Of a DNA stretch of 64,000 nt, positions 31,216 through 44,805 are shown in pieces. Numbering within the stretch: position 1 is the first letter of the stretch; each line of letters opens with the position of its first letter. Source of the stretch: Amoebidium appalachense (taxonomy: Eukaryota; Ichthyosporea); assembly GCA_963693365.1 (NCBI GenBank), contig CAVNZM010000006.1, positions 1,550,001 through 1,614,000 of the forward strand, given 5' to 3'. Under the pieces are notes generated by a model. The model was not told where the DNA came from and did no database searches. It worked only from the letters and a program-made list of their open reading frames with translations. Both the position numbers and the translations under genes were made by a program.

Positions 31216-32879
31216 CCCCTTTTTTTCGCGAACGCTCTCCCCTCCGCCACATATGCAAAAGCACAAACAACCCCCTCTTATTTCTTGCTTGCAGTGATGG
31301 TCCGGCCCCAGAACTTATCCCCACCAATGTTATTCTCACAACGAAAAAACACATACACAAACCCACAAGTTACCTCGTGTCCTTAATTAATCTTTGTTCA
31401 TCGCCCTCTGTCTTGTGTACCTAACTCACACATGGTCGCCCCGCCCCTCTCCACCCATCCCCTCCTCCGTCCCCTCCCCCCCTCCACCCGTCCCCCTGCC
31501 CCCATCCCCCATCCCCCTCCCCCGCCCCCCCTTTTCCCCTCCTCCACCTTCTCCCCCATTAATCCCGACTGTCCCGATTTCCCCTCCGCGCCCCCCCCCC
31601 TCATCGGAGTTTCTCCTCCCTCCCTCCCCTTCCCCCCTCCCGCCACCCCCCCACCCCCCACCCCCTCCCCTGGGACCACCAGCTCCACTTCCCACCATTG
31701 CCACGAACAACTGCCACAATAACAGTGACATGGCTATTCCGTCAACCTCTTTCAATCTGTGCTTAGCTCCCTTTTCGCACCTTCCTACGGCCCTGCAGCT
31801 TCGAATGATTATTCCTGAACCCCTCTGGAGCCTTCAGAATCTTCACTCTTACCATACCCCCATCTTTCCACCAAATGTTATGCCCTAAATTTCCTTTCCC
31901 CTTCGCTCCCTCCCTTTCATCCAGTCCCCCTCCCCCCCCCCCCCCCCCCCCCCCCCCCCCGCGGACCACCCGCACCGCCCCGGACCCACGACCAAGCAAG
32001 CACACACACAAGCACATGCATGCCTGCGCAGGCTAGCACACAAAGGCACACACATCTGACAACTGCACTGCCCATGTAATCAGCACGAAAGTGTGGCATA
32101 AATATGGGATCCAGGCATGTGATGATGATTATCTGAGAAGCCGTATATGTATCCCTTTCAGAAACCTCCCTCCCCCTTCCCCCCCCCCCCCTTCCCCCCT
32201 CCCCCAACCCCCCCCACCCCCCCCCCCACCCACCCACACCGCCCTCCTCCCTCCCTCCTCCTCCTCCCTGCCCGCGCCCCCCCTGTACGGCGCCAATGTC
32301 TATCCCCACAACACCACAAGACTGGTGACGATCAGGCCAAATAGTTTTGTCGGCCTCCCCCTTCACTGGGCTTTAAAATTTCTTGCTCCGGTTAAGATTT
32401 AATAGCGGACGGTATCCCATAGGTTTACAAGCCCTCGGGGCGGGTGATATCGTCATATCAGCTAATTCTGACCCGCTCATGTTTCCATAACAACCAAAGC
32501 GAAAACCGTAAACCGATGTGGCTATGCCTGTATACAGCCTCCCCCCCCCCCCCTTCCCCCGGCTCGCCATACACACACATGTACAGACAGACGCATATAC
32601 CCCTCACTTTGGTCGTGCTAGCGCTAGTTGTGAGAAATTACACTCTCCCTAGAGTAAACGAGCTAAACCAATCAACTTAATGGCACCGTGATCACTGCCC
32701 AATCAAATGAGCACGACCAAAACCCTCGTTTGAAAATTGATAAGCTTCCGATTTTTTTAGCGCAAAGAGCCCCAACCCCCACTATTACCACACACAGTCC
32801 CCATCGAGAAAGCCTGTGGGACTTGGGTTCGGCGTTACTAAATTACCTTGCTGATTTCAGTCTTCTTCTGCCTTCGTCT

Positions 32880-32912
<33 letters not shown>

Positions 32913-33314
32913 TTCCTGGTACATGCAACCCCCCCCCCCCCCCCCTCCCCCCCCCCCCCCCCCCCCTCCAACCTCCCGACCACATCATAATGAGTACTTT
33001 GCTTGCATCCGAAACGAATATCCATTCAATATATTACAAAAGCATTTTGAATTGCTTTCTTAGTCTTTTTCCTCCCCCCGTGAGACTGGATTGCGAGGGG
33101 GGAGGGGAGGTGGGGTCTCGCACGGGGGGAAGGGGGGAGGGAGAAGGGGTGGTTGTGCACATTCCCGTGTGACTGTTTTACGAGCTTGCAGGATAATTTC
33201 AGAATATGCCTGCTGATTTAAAGCAATCCAGTTGCCCCCAACGGCACATACATAACAAACTACAAGCTTTTGCTGTAACTGCAGTGTGAATGTCGGGAAC
33301 TCAGCCATCACAAG

Positions 33315-33355
<41 letters not shown>

Positions 33356-33799
33356 ATTATAGCGAAGGAGATTCTGAAGGTGAGCTACCCTTACACACAG
33401 TCACAATTTTCTCATGCGACAGTTTCTTTCCTGACCGAAAGCATTGGAAAGCTACCAAAGCAGAAAATGTCTCCGGAAAAAACGTAGAAGGCAAAGAAGC
33501 CAAAACCCCTGTCATTACATCATATTGGGATGGAAAACCTAGTAGTAATTGAATCATACACCATTACATTGGCATTCACGTATAACTATTGAGTGAGAGT
33601 AAAAGAGGTGCGGCCTATCTAAAGCTCAACTGTAAACCTTCATGGTCTTCTCAAGAATATGCATCATTCATTCGATATCTGCTCCAAATACCGGTCAACT
33701 ACACCAGCAAAAAGACGAAACAATCCCCCCCCCCCCCCCCCCCCCCCCTCCTCTCCCCCTTTATTCCGAAAGGACCCTAGACGGAATCATCGTTAACAT

Positions 33800-33855
<56 letters not shown>

Positions 33856-33938
33856 CGCGCGGGCAGGGAGGTGGTGGTGGTGGTGGTGGTGGTGGTGGGG
33901 GGGGGCTAATAAGTCTCGAGGACACAAAACACTCGAGA

Positions 33939-34137
33939 TTACAAGCTGGGTTGATTCTGGGTTTGGTAGCCATATACGGGCTGCATGGTGGGAGGCGGAG
34001 GCGGTGGTGGGTGTTGTGGAAGTGGGGGTTGAGGTGGTTGGGGTGGTTGGCTGGCCTGGGGGAGAGGGGCTGCCGATGGGTATGTAGCGTCCAGTTTGGG
34101 AAGGAGGTGCTGGGGCCATATGATCTTCTCAAGATTG

Positions 34138-34222
<85 letters not shown>

Positions 34223-34392
34223 CGCGCATGTGTGTGTGTGGTAGTGGTGGTGGTAGTGGCGGTGATGGTGGTGGGTGGGTGGGTGGGTGGGTACGACTTT
34301 TCGGCTTTTTCTTTCGCGTTCTTGCCTTCCCTTCATCTCCATTCTTGGTGTGGGGAAACCGCTATGGGGAAGACGGGGGCAGCAGGGGGAAG

Positions 34393-34466
<74 letters not shown>

Positions 34467-35282
34467 GTATGCAGAAACTAGTATTTGGAGGTGACTGAGA
34501 AATAGATGCCATATGGAACCCCCCCCCCCCCCCCTTGCGGGGCAGGCGAAAAAAAAGTAGAAATCCTCCAAAATTCTACGACCTTTAAAAATAACTGCAT
34601 GTTCTTGTCCGCACGAGTGATGGGGCTTTTGCGCGTGTGTAGTCGAGGAAGGGTATACGCAGGTAAAAGCCTGACTAGTTGGGTGGAGATTAAAAGAGAG
34701 ATCGATAGTCCAAACAGGCAGAACACCACTTTCCACACACCATACACCCAACCCCAGGCACCACGGCAACACACATCCAACACAGGTCCAAGCACCTACC
34801 GGCATGCCGTTTGCATAGTCTCCGAGCTCCATCAGCTGCCGGTGCACACACTTAAGGTACCTGCACGTGCACACGTACGGTAAGTGGGGTGTTGGAAAGG
34901 AGCCGGGGGAGGGGGGGGGGGAGGGGGGGGGAGGGGGGGAGGGGGGGGGGAGGGCACAATAATAAAGGCATCGGACACGTGGGGTGGAGGTGGGGTGGGG
35001 CGGGGTGGGGGGAGAGGGGGGGGGGGGGGGGGGGGGGGGGGGGAGGGGAGGGAGGGATCAAGTAGCGTCGCTTCAGGGCGGGGGTCGGGTGGGGAAGGGG
35101 AGGCAGGAAAGGGCTGTTGTAAGGACACGTCAAGCTGGATGGACAGCAGGTGATTCAAAAAGTATTTTTGCCATTAATGTATGGGCCAAGGTGGGTTGAA
35201 GGTGTGTGGGATGAGGGTGCAGATGTCACCTCGGCAAATATGACAACAAAAACAGACACAAAAGGTTCGGTGAAGACAAGTG

Positions 35283-35318
<36 letters not shown>

Positions 35319-35432
35319 CCCCTTCTTCTCCACCCAAACCCATCTATATTAAATAAGCACCAGCAAAAACAAATGCCTATATTAACATCCCCTCTTCCCC
35401 CTATCCCACCCGCACCACCACCACCACTACCA

Positions 35433-35501
<69 letters not shown>

Positions 35502-36286
35502 AACACACAGCCACTACCCACCCACACCAAAAAAAAAAAAAGAAAGAAAGAAAAAACAAAACATGGCACCTTTGAACATCCTCTCCCAAACCCAATGTTC
35601 CTACTATCGGTCCCCCGCACCTATAAACACACACGGGGGGGGCCACCTACGCCAGTGCGTCATTGCCTTTGCCCTCGTCCTGGCATCTTTTGACTGTCTC
35701 CAATAGCGTCTGTGTGAGGTCCAGAAGCTGCACGTGCACAGTCAGTGCTTTTTTGCCCACACCCTCCCCCCCTTTTTTTTTCTCATATCCACACCCCATC
35801 CCCATCCCCTCTTCTCCCCTTTCTCCTGCTCCATCGGTTCCATTTGAACCCCTCTTAGTGCCCGAAGCCCCGTCTCCTGAGTTCCTATCTATATTTTTCT
35901 TGCTTCTGCTTACTGCTGCAACTTTAACCCCCGGCCTTTCCCACTGCCCTTGCCTGCATAAGCAACCCTGCTCGTCTCTGATCAAGACGGGTGACCTACT
36001 CATGTTCAAGTGAAACAGTATCTGAGTTGGGTTTCGTTAACGAGGGGAATAGGTCGAAACTCGGGTACTGTGGATGACGTGGGCCCCCCCTGAGGATGGG
36101 CTCTGCTTATTATGCATCCTCTTTATGTATGGCTTGCATTCTGCATCGTGTTATCCGTTTGTTCTTGTGTACTTCGTACTTTTTGACGCATTCAAACCCC
36201 CCCCCCCCCCCCTTCCCCCTTCTCCCCCCCCCCCAGCCCCCGCCCCGTGACTTCTCCCGCCTCCCTCCCTTTTTTCTTTTTCCGTC

Positions 36287-36331
<45 letters not shown>

Positions 36332-37806
36332 AGGTGAGAGGGGGGAGGGGCAGAGAAGGGCAATATCTTCGTCCTGCGCACTCCCTCGTGCTACATACTA
36401 GATTGGTCACCGTAAGCTAGGTTTTCTGATATAAGCAACAGGGGGTGAATTGAGAACAAAGCACATTCCCATGACACCGGGTTTTTTGATTTAAAGAAAG
36501 ACATACAAACACTCCAATCCACTTCCAGCTACATTAAGAAATGGAGTAAAATCGAAGCCCCCCCCCCCCCCCCCCCCTCCCCGCGGGAACTCCTTTGCCC
36601 GCACGGCACCACCATTTGCAAGAAGCCTATCACGTCCATGGCCCCAGACCCCTTTCACCCCTTCTGCATACCTCTTTACCACTCTCCTACTCCCCCCTCG
36701 CCCCCTCCCCCCGCCGCCATATTAAAAAAAAGACAGAAAACAGAGAAAAAGGGAAGGCCGTGCACGGGGGGATATCAAGGAAGGAAGGTAGTGGTCTTTA
36801 GCAGGGTTTGAAGCGGAAAAGGGGCGGGGGGGGGGGGGGGGGGGGGGGGGGTGATAGAAGAACGAACCGTGAGGGGAGATTATTTGGGGGGGAGGAGGGG
36901 AGGAAGGGGAACCGGGAAATAGAGAGGAAGAATGAGGCAGTCAGAAGGCAGGGGACAGAGAGAGTCTTGAGGTGAGGGGAAGAGAAAAGGAGGCAAAAGA
37001 TGCAACGGGAAGGGGAGAAGAGGGATTGGCGAGGAAACGACAGGAGTACGGTTCGAGTAAACGTAGGAGAGGAAAAGCTGGAAGCTAGAATAACAGCAAG
37101 CGCCATGGAAAAGAGTACCACAAAACAGTAAGGTGTGGCTTTTCAATTATCCCCCCCCCCCCCCCCCCCTCCCCATCTGCCTCTCTCCACACCCTCCCCT
37201 CCCCTCCCCCCCCCCTGCCCTCCCCACCCCCCCCAAACACCCCCTCTGTCCCCCCTCCCTCTCTCGTAGAGTCAAGTAATCAATTGCCTAGCCATGTTCA
37301 TTGTAAAAATAGTGTTTCCCACCTCAACCTTCATTCGTGTCAGTCCCTTTAATCCCCCTTTGTGGCTTTCACCCCTTTCCACCTCCTTCCCTTCCTGCTT
37401 CTCTTCGCGACTCCATCCCCCCCCCCCCCCCCCCCCCCACCCTTCCTTTCCTCCTCCTCCCAGCCCCTCCACCTACTTCCCACTTCTACGCTCTCCGCCT
37501 ATAACCCCCCCCCCCCCCCCCCCTCTCCCCCTCTCTTCTCTTCCTCCCTTACTCTTTCCCTCAATCAGCCCTGTTGTAACCACCCAATCACTTGCTTTAA
37601 GAAATTTTCACCTTCAACTATCTCCCCCCCCTGCCCCCCCCCCCCCCCCCCCCCGCCCCCCCCCTCCCCCCACCCTAACCCCTCCACCCAAAAACCACCA
37701 CCAACTCCCCCTTTATCCTGCCCTGTACAAACCACCCAACCACCCTGCTCACCTTATCTATGTCCTCAGCCGCGTATGTGTACTCCTCTGGCTCTTTCTC
37801 CGCCAT
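33939..37806 (-). CDS. SSXT-domain protein (SS18 / GIF-like coactivator)
   Basis: SS18-family proteins are small coactivators; SS18 is a subunit of BAF-type SWI/SNF complexes in animals, and plant GIFs work with GRF factors. Four exons join in phase: 37753-37806, 35651-35727, 34800-34860, 33939-34139, giving 130 aa. The N-terminal half reads EEYTYAAEDIDKLLDLTQTL, then LETVKRCQDEGKGNDALA and YLKCVHRQLMELGDYANGMP. This follows the SSXT pattern of an I-Q-K-like start, LLD-N-LI, a (Q/N)-x-GK centre and a (L/V)H-x-(N/Q)L-x-x-L-x-D(Y) end. The C-terminal half is Pro/Gln-rich (SQPPQPPQPPLPQ) and ends with a Tyr/Gln patch (VYGYQTQNQPSL), much shorter than the QPGY tail of animal SS18. Start: ATG with good context (AAAATGGCG) at 37806, although the frame stays open upstream. 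The last intron ends in (CA)n directly joined to its AG. Confidence 0.75.
34140..34219. repeat. (GT)n microsatellite forming a 3' splice site
   Basis: About 39 GT units on the plus strand, that is (CA)n on the SSXT transcript strand, ending CACACAG exactly at the start of the last exon (34139). Confidence 0.9.
36290..36329. repeat. poly-G run of about 40 bases
   Basis: Homopolymer in the first SSXT intron (35728-37752), preceded by poly-C at 36197-36212. This 2-kb intron shows no additional exon that I can support. Confidence 0.9.
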
Positions 37807-40326
37807 TTTTACTGCTTGAACACTGCCACAGGGGAAGGCCCAGCTCAGCCTGCAAAAAATACCTACATCCAGAGGTAATTCTTGCGAGGAGAATGCTAGA
37901 AGCCGTTTTCTGAAATGATTAGTGCCGAACAAACCGCAGGCATACCAATTGCCCGTTGTAGAAAACTAGTATGCTGTGCATTTTGGGGCAGTGCAGCCGA
38001 GTGACTTTGAGCAGAGCAGAGCTGCAAGGCAAACAGTGCTGGCGGGGTTAGATAGGTCCAAATACACAATTTGGCAAAATACACAGCAAACGCGGGTTTT
38101 GAAGTTCACGCTATAGATTTTATGCCAAGCCTTCACCGTGGCGAAGCAGCACTCCGAGTGAGAGGCGAGCTGAGTGCAGAGAATTGTTTCTTGAAATTTC
38201 GGTGAATTACCCAGTACCGTCTCCGTCCGCCCACCGCGGCCGCCCGATTCGAACGGTACGCATATAAAATTTTGGCACAGCCAATCCTCTTTAGAATGTC
38301 ATGCAAGAAAAACACCGGAGATCTATTGTATTTGTAGTCAGCATCAATGATCCGATCCGGCCAGCGGCTCCGGAGTCCGGGAACCTGTTCACGTACGCGT
38401 ATGCTGCTGCCTGTGCTGCTGCCTGTTAGTCACTTTGAGTGCTGTCTCCCTGCGGCCTAGTCTAACATATGATACCTTGTATTTTTATTTTTTATTTTAT
38501 CGGTTTAGCGCTCGGCTTCAAGCCCATAGCGGCGACAACCGCCCCGATTCCCGAGTCTAGATCGACGGGACTGAAGTCCGGTGCAGGGGGGATGACCTCC
38601 AGGCAGGTGCTGGCGCAACCGGGGTGATGGTTGTTTCCTGCGGGCTGCAAGGAGCTGGTGAGCTACCTGTCTTCGCGTCCTTTACCCGCCGGGGCGTGCG
38701 GATGGTACTCTGATGGCCGCGAGGCTTCTCGTTTAGGGGGTTGGCGGCCTTCTGGGTTAGCGACGGCACCCTTTTTCTGTATTGCTCTTTTGGAACCTCG
38801 TGTGCTGCTCCCAGTGATAGATTTTTGGCCGAGGGCTCTGTCTCTAGAGTAGCTACAGATGGCTTCCTTGCAGTTTGTAGCCTAGACATCTTCGTGGCTT
38901 TGATGGAGCAATCTAGCCATGCCATTAATTAAGCTTCTCATTTTGTACCCTGCCATCTATGCTAATTACATGTTAACGTACGCATTTACTCAAATTTCTG
39001 TGTCAATGTACGCGTTTCACTCAATGATTTCTGTGACTCAATTCATATTAGGCCACCTTTATTATTGAGGTTTTTTAAGTTGTGGCAGCCGAGATATCAA
39101 TTTATCGTTTTCACTCCTGCCTTTAGTGTTTATTTGTATTTTTATACCTTTGGGTCGACGTCCGTATTCCAGTGAGCCTACTTCGAATTCTCATTTGAGT
39201 GACTCGAAAATCGTCTCTCGAGATATCTGGGATATCTCTTTTTCGTGTCCTTCGAACATATGAGCACATCAATAAAGTCATTATAAAAAAATCTACAAGT
39301 CGGATGTTCAGAAGCATGATCGCCACGGTACAACTCCTACACTCTGCTGATCGGACCCCGGTCCCGCCCTGGTCCCGCCATAACAGACAGTAGCGGCTCC
39401 ATATGATACTTTGTATGTTGCTGCAGGCGCAGCGTTGTAGGGCCCGGCCACTTACGTAAGCCAGCGGGTACAAAGCCTTGGGGACTAGCTGCCTGTATCC
39501 TTGCAGGTTGCACCCATGGTCTGTATGCACGCAGATCACGGGAGAGTGCCGAGGGCAAGGTTTTAGCCGGGCCTATTGGCCATGGTCGGCACAACGGTAA
39601 TTTTGTTGGTTGTATGTATACTGGCTTTTGTCTGCCCATCTAATGTACTGACTTGTGCACAGTGCCACATGATCTGCCGTGCACGTGGCGGTTGAAATTT
39701 GAACCCATCTCGAGATCTCAGATGATGTGAACCGATATCTGGTTATTATGATCATTCGCATGTAGGGAGGCATGCCTCCCTACATTTGAACTTGATGTTT
39801 TGAAATGGCTGTTTCAAATTCAGTACTGTGCCTTTATGTATGACTTGAAGTTTGGCCTCGGGTTTATGCAATGCATTTCTAACAGTTGATCACCCATGGG
39901 CCCCGCATCACTGCATAAGGCCATCAACCCACACGTGTTTTTCCTTTGATTTTGCTTTACACGACTTGCAACGGTTCAGTTACCGTAGTGCAGGCATACC
40001 ATGTTGAGCAGTCTCATCTAAAAACCCACGTGCATGTGTTAACTAATATATGTAACATAAGTTTTAGTTTCTGGGAACAGGCACTGCCATACGTACCATA
40101 TATGCTTCGGCTCTGGGAACACAAATTGAAGCATTTTCATGATCAAGAATTGATTATACGAGCAAAATTCAACAAAACACACTGTTAAATCGCAATGTTA
40201 GGTTTACTACGTACGCCATGCTGTTCTCGTATATGACTCGTCACCGAGACTTCTTTGCACTAAGAAGCTTAACCTTATTACCGTATGAATCAGATGAAAC
40301 CATTTTCCAGTTCTAAACAGCTCACT

Positions 40327-40385
<59 letters not shown>

Positions 40386-40600
40386 CTCTCTCTCACACCG
40401 AGAGGGGCTTCACACACAGGCGCAGACACATCACGTCTACACCCCATCCCCCCATCCCCACCCACATCTCGTATTCGTTTTAGGCAATGTTGAGCAATCC
40501 TTGCCGCAAGAGATGTGAAACCGCCATTTGAGATGACGAATCTGAACATTTATGTTGGTGGACAGTACGGGCATTTTCATGCAATAGCCTGTTCAGTCAG
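37807..40600. other. complex, repeat-poor intergenic island
   Basis: Nearly 2.8 kb almost without microsatellites, in sharp contrast with the flanks. Open frames at 38557-38925 and 39337-39639 (minus) have complex composition but no motif that I recognise. A short motif, CATATGATAC(C/T)TTGTAT, occurs near 38467 and again near 39400, and a perfect 26-bp palindrome lies at 39760-39785. This could be a decayed mobile element or the promoter region of the SSXT gene plus unique DNA. I found no terminal repeats or transposase/reverse-transcriptase motifs. A poly-C run of 40 bases at 40329-40368 closes the island. Confidence 0.4.
39760..39785. repeat. perfect 26-bp palindrome
   Basis: Two 13-base arms (ATGTAGGGAGGCA and its complement) meet without a spacer. 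Such a perfect palindrome is improbable by chance outside simple repeats. It could be a protein-binding dyad or the remnant of an inverted-repeat element. Confidence 0.8.
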
Positions 40601-40637
40601 CTAGTCCTCGGCATCTTCAAATTCATCCTCCTCCTCC
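40601..40637 (-). CDS. possible alternative acidic last exon of the DysF-EDR2 gene
   Basis: An acceptor (TTGTCAACTCAG) opens a 37-base frame encoding EEEDEFEDAED then TAG. It would join in phase to an exon ending ...GAAAGGAA at 41122 (donor GTGATT). With splicing the Lys codon is rebuilt and the acidic tail is added; without it the same Lys is followed at once by TGA (41120). The donor is weak, so this is a hypothesis. Confidence 0.35.
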
Positions 40638-41119
40638 CTGAGTTGACAAATCATTAGCTTCGCTTCAGCTTGGAATTACCCCCCCCCCCCCCCCCCCCCT
40701 CACCCCCCTTTCCCCTCCTCCCACACACCAACCACTGCCTCCACCACCACACCACTGCCTCCACCACCACGGCCACATGCACCAGGGGGTACACACACCA
40801 CATTGTAGTACAAAACTACACCAAACATACCCGAAATTTTTTTCGTACTTGGAAATGACAAATTCTCGCTGAAGCACGTGCGCAGGAGAATTTGGTAAAA
40901 GTGTGGCTGTATGTGGACGGGTTGCAGGCAATCCGGGCAAGACTAAGTGCTAGTGTACAGGTTTGGGGAATTGAAAAGGAGTGCAAAGGACAGCAAGAAA
41001 GAACGAAGTACAGAGGGCGGAAAGGGAGAGAAAGCGTGTGTCCTTGTGACCAATTAAGGATGCAGACATGCGTGCACAAGCAGGCACACAGAGCGTGATT
41101 TTCATGAGATAGCACACAA

Positions 41120-41961
41120 TCACTTCCTTTCATCGTCATGAACCTTTATAAGCCACACACCTAGGTGGTAACACACGTTATCAATCTCCATCACGAGGGG
41201 CAAGCACACGTACTTTGGATGGTTGAGCACCCGTGCACATTCCAGATTTGGGCGTGTCAGGCGGAAGAGGCCCCAAAGGACCTCTGGTAGCTCCTCCTCT
41301 GTGCGGCCCTCCACGGAGAAGCCAATGTCGATGGCCAGCACGTATGCATAGCTGCTCACCTACAGTGAGTTATACTAACCTCCTGTCTACCCCCCCCCCC
41401 CCCCCCCCCCCGCCCCTCCCCCGGCGCCTTCCCCCTGCCCGACAGGGCTCCCAACCTTAACAGACGCACAACATGGCATAAAATCCACACACATACTACC
41501 ACCCCTTTGCCTGCCGTCGTACATCGTTCCAAAACTTCTAGATCCAGTACCACAGCTCTCCAATAGCTTGTGTTCGTAAAGGTAAACACCAATGACAGTG
41601 ATAGAGAGCAGCACAACAGAACACCAGTAAAGTAGCAGGGAGAGGTCAATCTGGGCTGCAACAGGAGCATTTGGCATGCAAATGTGTGTGCATGTGCCAG
41701 CAATGCACATCCTTTGCGTGGTCTAGGATATGGGATACCTTTTCAAGACACCGACAATGCTGCCAGCCACATACGAAGAGTTGACATCACAGTCGATCTC
41801 AAAGTAGCGGTCGGTCTTAGTGTAGCGGTGCGTCAGCTTGGTGGCAAGAAGTGCCGGCTGTGCGCCTACGGCCTGTGCAAGTGCAAGCAACGTCAGAAAT
41901 GAACAGGCAAAATATAGGACCTCTCACAAATTGTGAACAACGGGATGGTCCCGTTATTCCA

Positions 41962-41997
<36 letters not shown>

Positions 41998-42060
41998 CCC
42001 TTCCCCCTCCCCCCGTTCCCTCCCCTTCTCCTCCCAACAACGCACAGATGTAGGCGAGGG

Positions 42061-42102
<42 letters not shown>

Positions 42103-42416
42103 TTGTGTGCATGTCTGTCTCTCTCTCTCTCTCTCTGTGTGTGTGTATGTGTTTGTGTGTGTGTTTGGGGGAGGGGGGAGGGGAAGGGAGGGGAGAAGGA
42201 GGAGGAAGAAAGGGAAGGTATTTCAAAGTCATGATGTTTAGTCTCATAACCTGTCTCGCTCGGCCCCCTTTCCCCCCCCCCCTCCCCCCTCCCCTCCCCC
42301 CCCCCCGCGCTCTCCCCGGGATTTTCCGGCCCTTTAGTCCCCTTTCCAGGCGCCGGGGGGAGGGGGGGGGGGGGGGGGTCCGGGGGCACCAAGTGCTCGT
42401 TTAAGTAATTTGGTGT

Positions 42417-42486
<70 letters not shown>

Positions 42487-42635
42487 TCATCCGCTCAAGC
42501 ATGTGCGCAGGGCATATGAACATTGCAGCGAACCCTTATGGTCTGGGTTCCAAATCCAGTAGGCGCGCAAATGACGGGGACAATCAAATAGAAAAATAGA
42601 GCACCAGGGCAGGGAGGAACAGGGTGTGTGTGTGT

Positions 42636-42666
<31 letters not shown>

Positions 42667-43261
42667 GGGGGGGGAGGGGAGGGATTGGAGAAGGAATAAT
42701 ACCCTTCGAATTAGCCAGTTGCCTTCAGCCACGTACGGGGTAACCTGGAAACCAACACCAGGGTTAGCAGACAGATGCAAACCCATGGAGCAATGTCCCA
42801 GGCAGAAAGGAAATGGTGTGCAGGAGGTGCAGCAGGGGTCATGCACGCTCCCCCCCCCCCCCCCCCCCCCCCCGCGCTCCCACCCTTCTTTCTCTCCTCC
42901 CCCTTCCTCCTCACTTCCCTCTCTCTCCAAGAATCTCTGGGAGGGGCCAAGCCGGGGGGGGTGGGGGGAGGGGGTGGGAGAGGGATGGGGGTGCAGGCAG
43001 CATACCTTGAACCTGGAGTTCCTATAGTCATCATCACCATTCAGAAATCTTCCCCACAGCAGGTCAAAGGCATCACCAGCAGCCTCCACCTTGGCCTCGT
43101 CCACAGCCCACACACAGCACAGGTGGTGGGGCTGCATCTGGAAGTGCACCACCCTGCATGTGTACGTGTGTGTAAGTGTGTGTGGACTATTGGACATGGA
43201 TACTCGGGTCTCCCATTTATATAGTAGCGCCGAGCAGTTCCTCAATCCCTCCCCCTCACCC

Positions 43262-43296
<35 letters not shown>

Positions 43297-43563
43297 CTCC
43301 CTTCCCTTTCCCCACATCCCGTGTTTGTGTGCCGAAGGTTCTGTTAATCCAAAGGTGGTCGTATGGAAAGAACGTGAGTTCATTAAAAAATGAACGAGTG
43401 TATGAATGCCATTTATGCCAAGTCACCTCTGCCCTCCCCCCCCCCCCCCCCCCCCCCCCCCCTTTCCCCCTCCCCCGGCTCTACCGCTCAAATACACACC
43501 TGTCCGTCCATCCACCCAAATACACACAAGCCCTCTGCACTTTCTCTTACTCCCACATGCGTA

Positions 43564-43638
<75 letters not shown>

Positions 43639-44256
43639 CGTGTGTGTCCGCAGTGTGCGTAAAGACTAACCCCATCTAGAGGCGCATGCACAAACACAAC
43701 AAAACACACGAACGGTGCAACCCTATGGGGACATACACAAAGAAAGAGCTGTCGCCGGCAGCAATAGCCTTCTGCACGTAGCTGTCTGGGTGGCTTGCAA
43801 AGTTGTCTAGTCTGTTTTCGAGGTCATCGTGAATAAAGAAGTCCATGTTGCACAGCTGTGTACCCCAGTGTCAGTATATGAAAAAACTATCCATAGCAAG
43901 ATGAATGTAAACCCTCCCCCCCCCCCCCCTGTACATGGAAAAACTATGCATAGCAAGATGAAATGCAAGCCTCCCCCTCTTCCCCCCTGCCCCTTATCCA
44001 CATCACTGCAGCCATGTCCATTGTTTCCAGAGAGAGCATGGGGGGGAGGGAAAATGGGGGGAAGGTGGATGAGAGACAGGGGGAGAGAAGGGGGGCAGGG
44101 GGGCCGGGGGGGGGGGAGGGGGGGGGGGGGGGGGGAGGAGAAATAGAACGATAGAAGAAACGGAGAGAGGGAGGGGAGGGGAAAGGGAAGAGAGAGAGAG
44201 GTGGGGAGGGGGTGAGGGAGGGAGGGAGGGAGGGAGAGAGTGGGGAGAAAGAGAGA

Positions 44257-44310
<54 letters not shown>

Positions 44311-44764
44311 AGAAGAGAAAGGGACGGGGCATGGGGGAGCCTGGGGGAGAGAGGGCGGGGGAAGTGTGTGTGATGAAGAAATGAGATGTGGGTATCACAT
44401 ACGTGTGGGCTCCTGTGTGCCTGGGCGGGCACAGGGCAGGTGAGGGGAAGGAGAGGAGGTGGGGGGGGTTTGAATGCGTCATAAAGTACGAAGTGCACAT
44501 GAACAACGGATAGTACGATGCAGAATGCAAACCATACAGGGGGGGGGGGGGGGGGGGAGGGGAGGGGTTATGAGTTTCAACAGTATATGGTAGAGTAAGC
44601 TTTGAGGTGCGTAAAAGGAAAGCTGAAAGCTGGGGGCACAAGCATCATAAAATCAAGAACCACCAAGGAAAACCTGCATGTGGAAGAAAGAGGTGCTGTT
44701 TTAAGGCAGTGACTGGGGGGCACTGTGGAATCTTCCCCGTCCTGTCCTGTCATGCTCTCTTCCG

Positions 44765-44805
<41 letters not shown>

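Noticed and set aside
37807-40600. Intact transposon or retroelement
   Set aside because: The island looks foreign in composition, but I found no reverse transcriptase, integrase or transposase motif and no matching terminal repeats or duplications.
41733-41738. GTATCC donor of the DysF-EDR2 exon 41739-41872 as a third U12-type intron
   Set aside because: The donor fits the U12 GT-AG consensus, but the acceptor side (41352-41400, minus strand) has no CCTTRAC-like branch motif, so an ordinary intron is the simpler reading.
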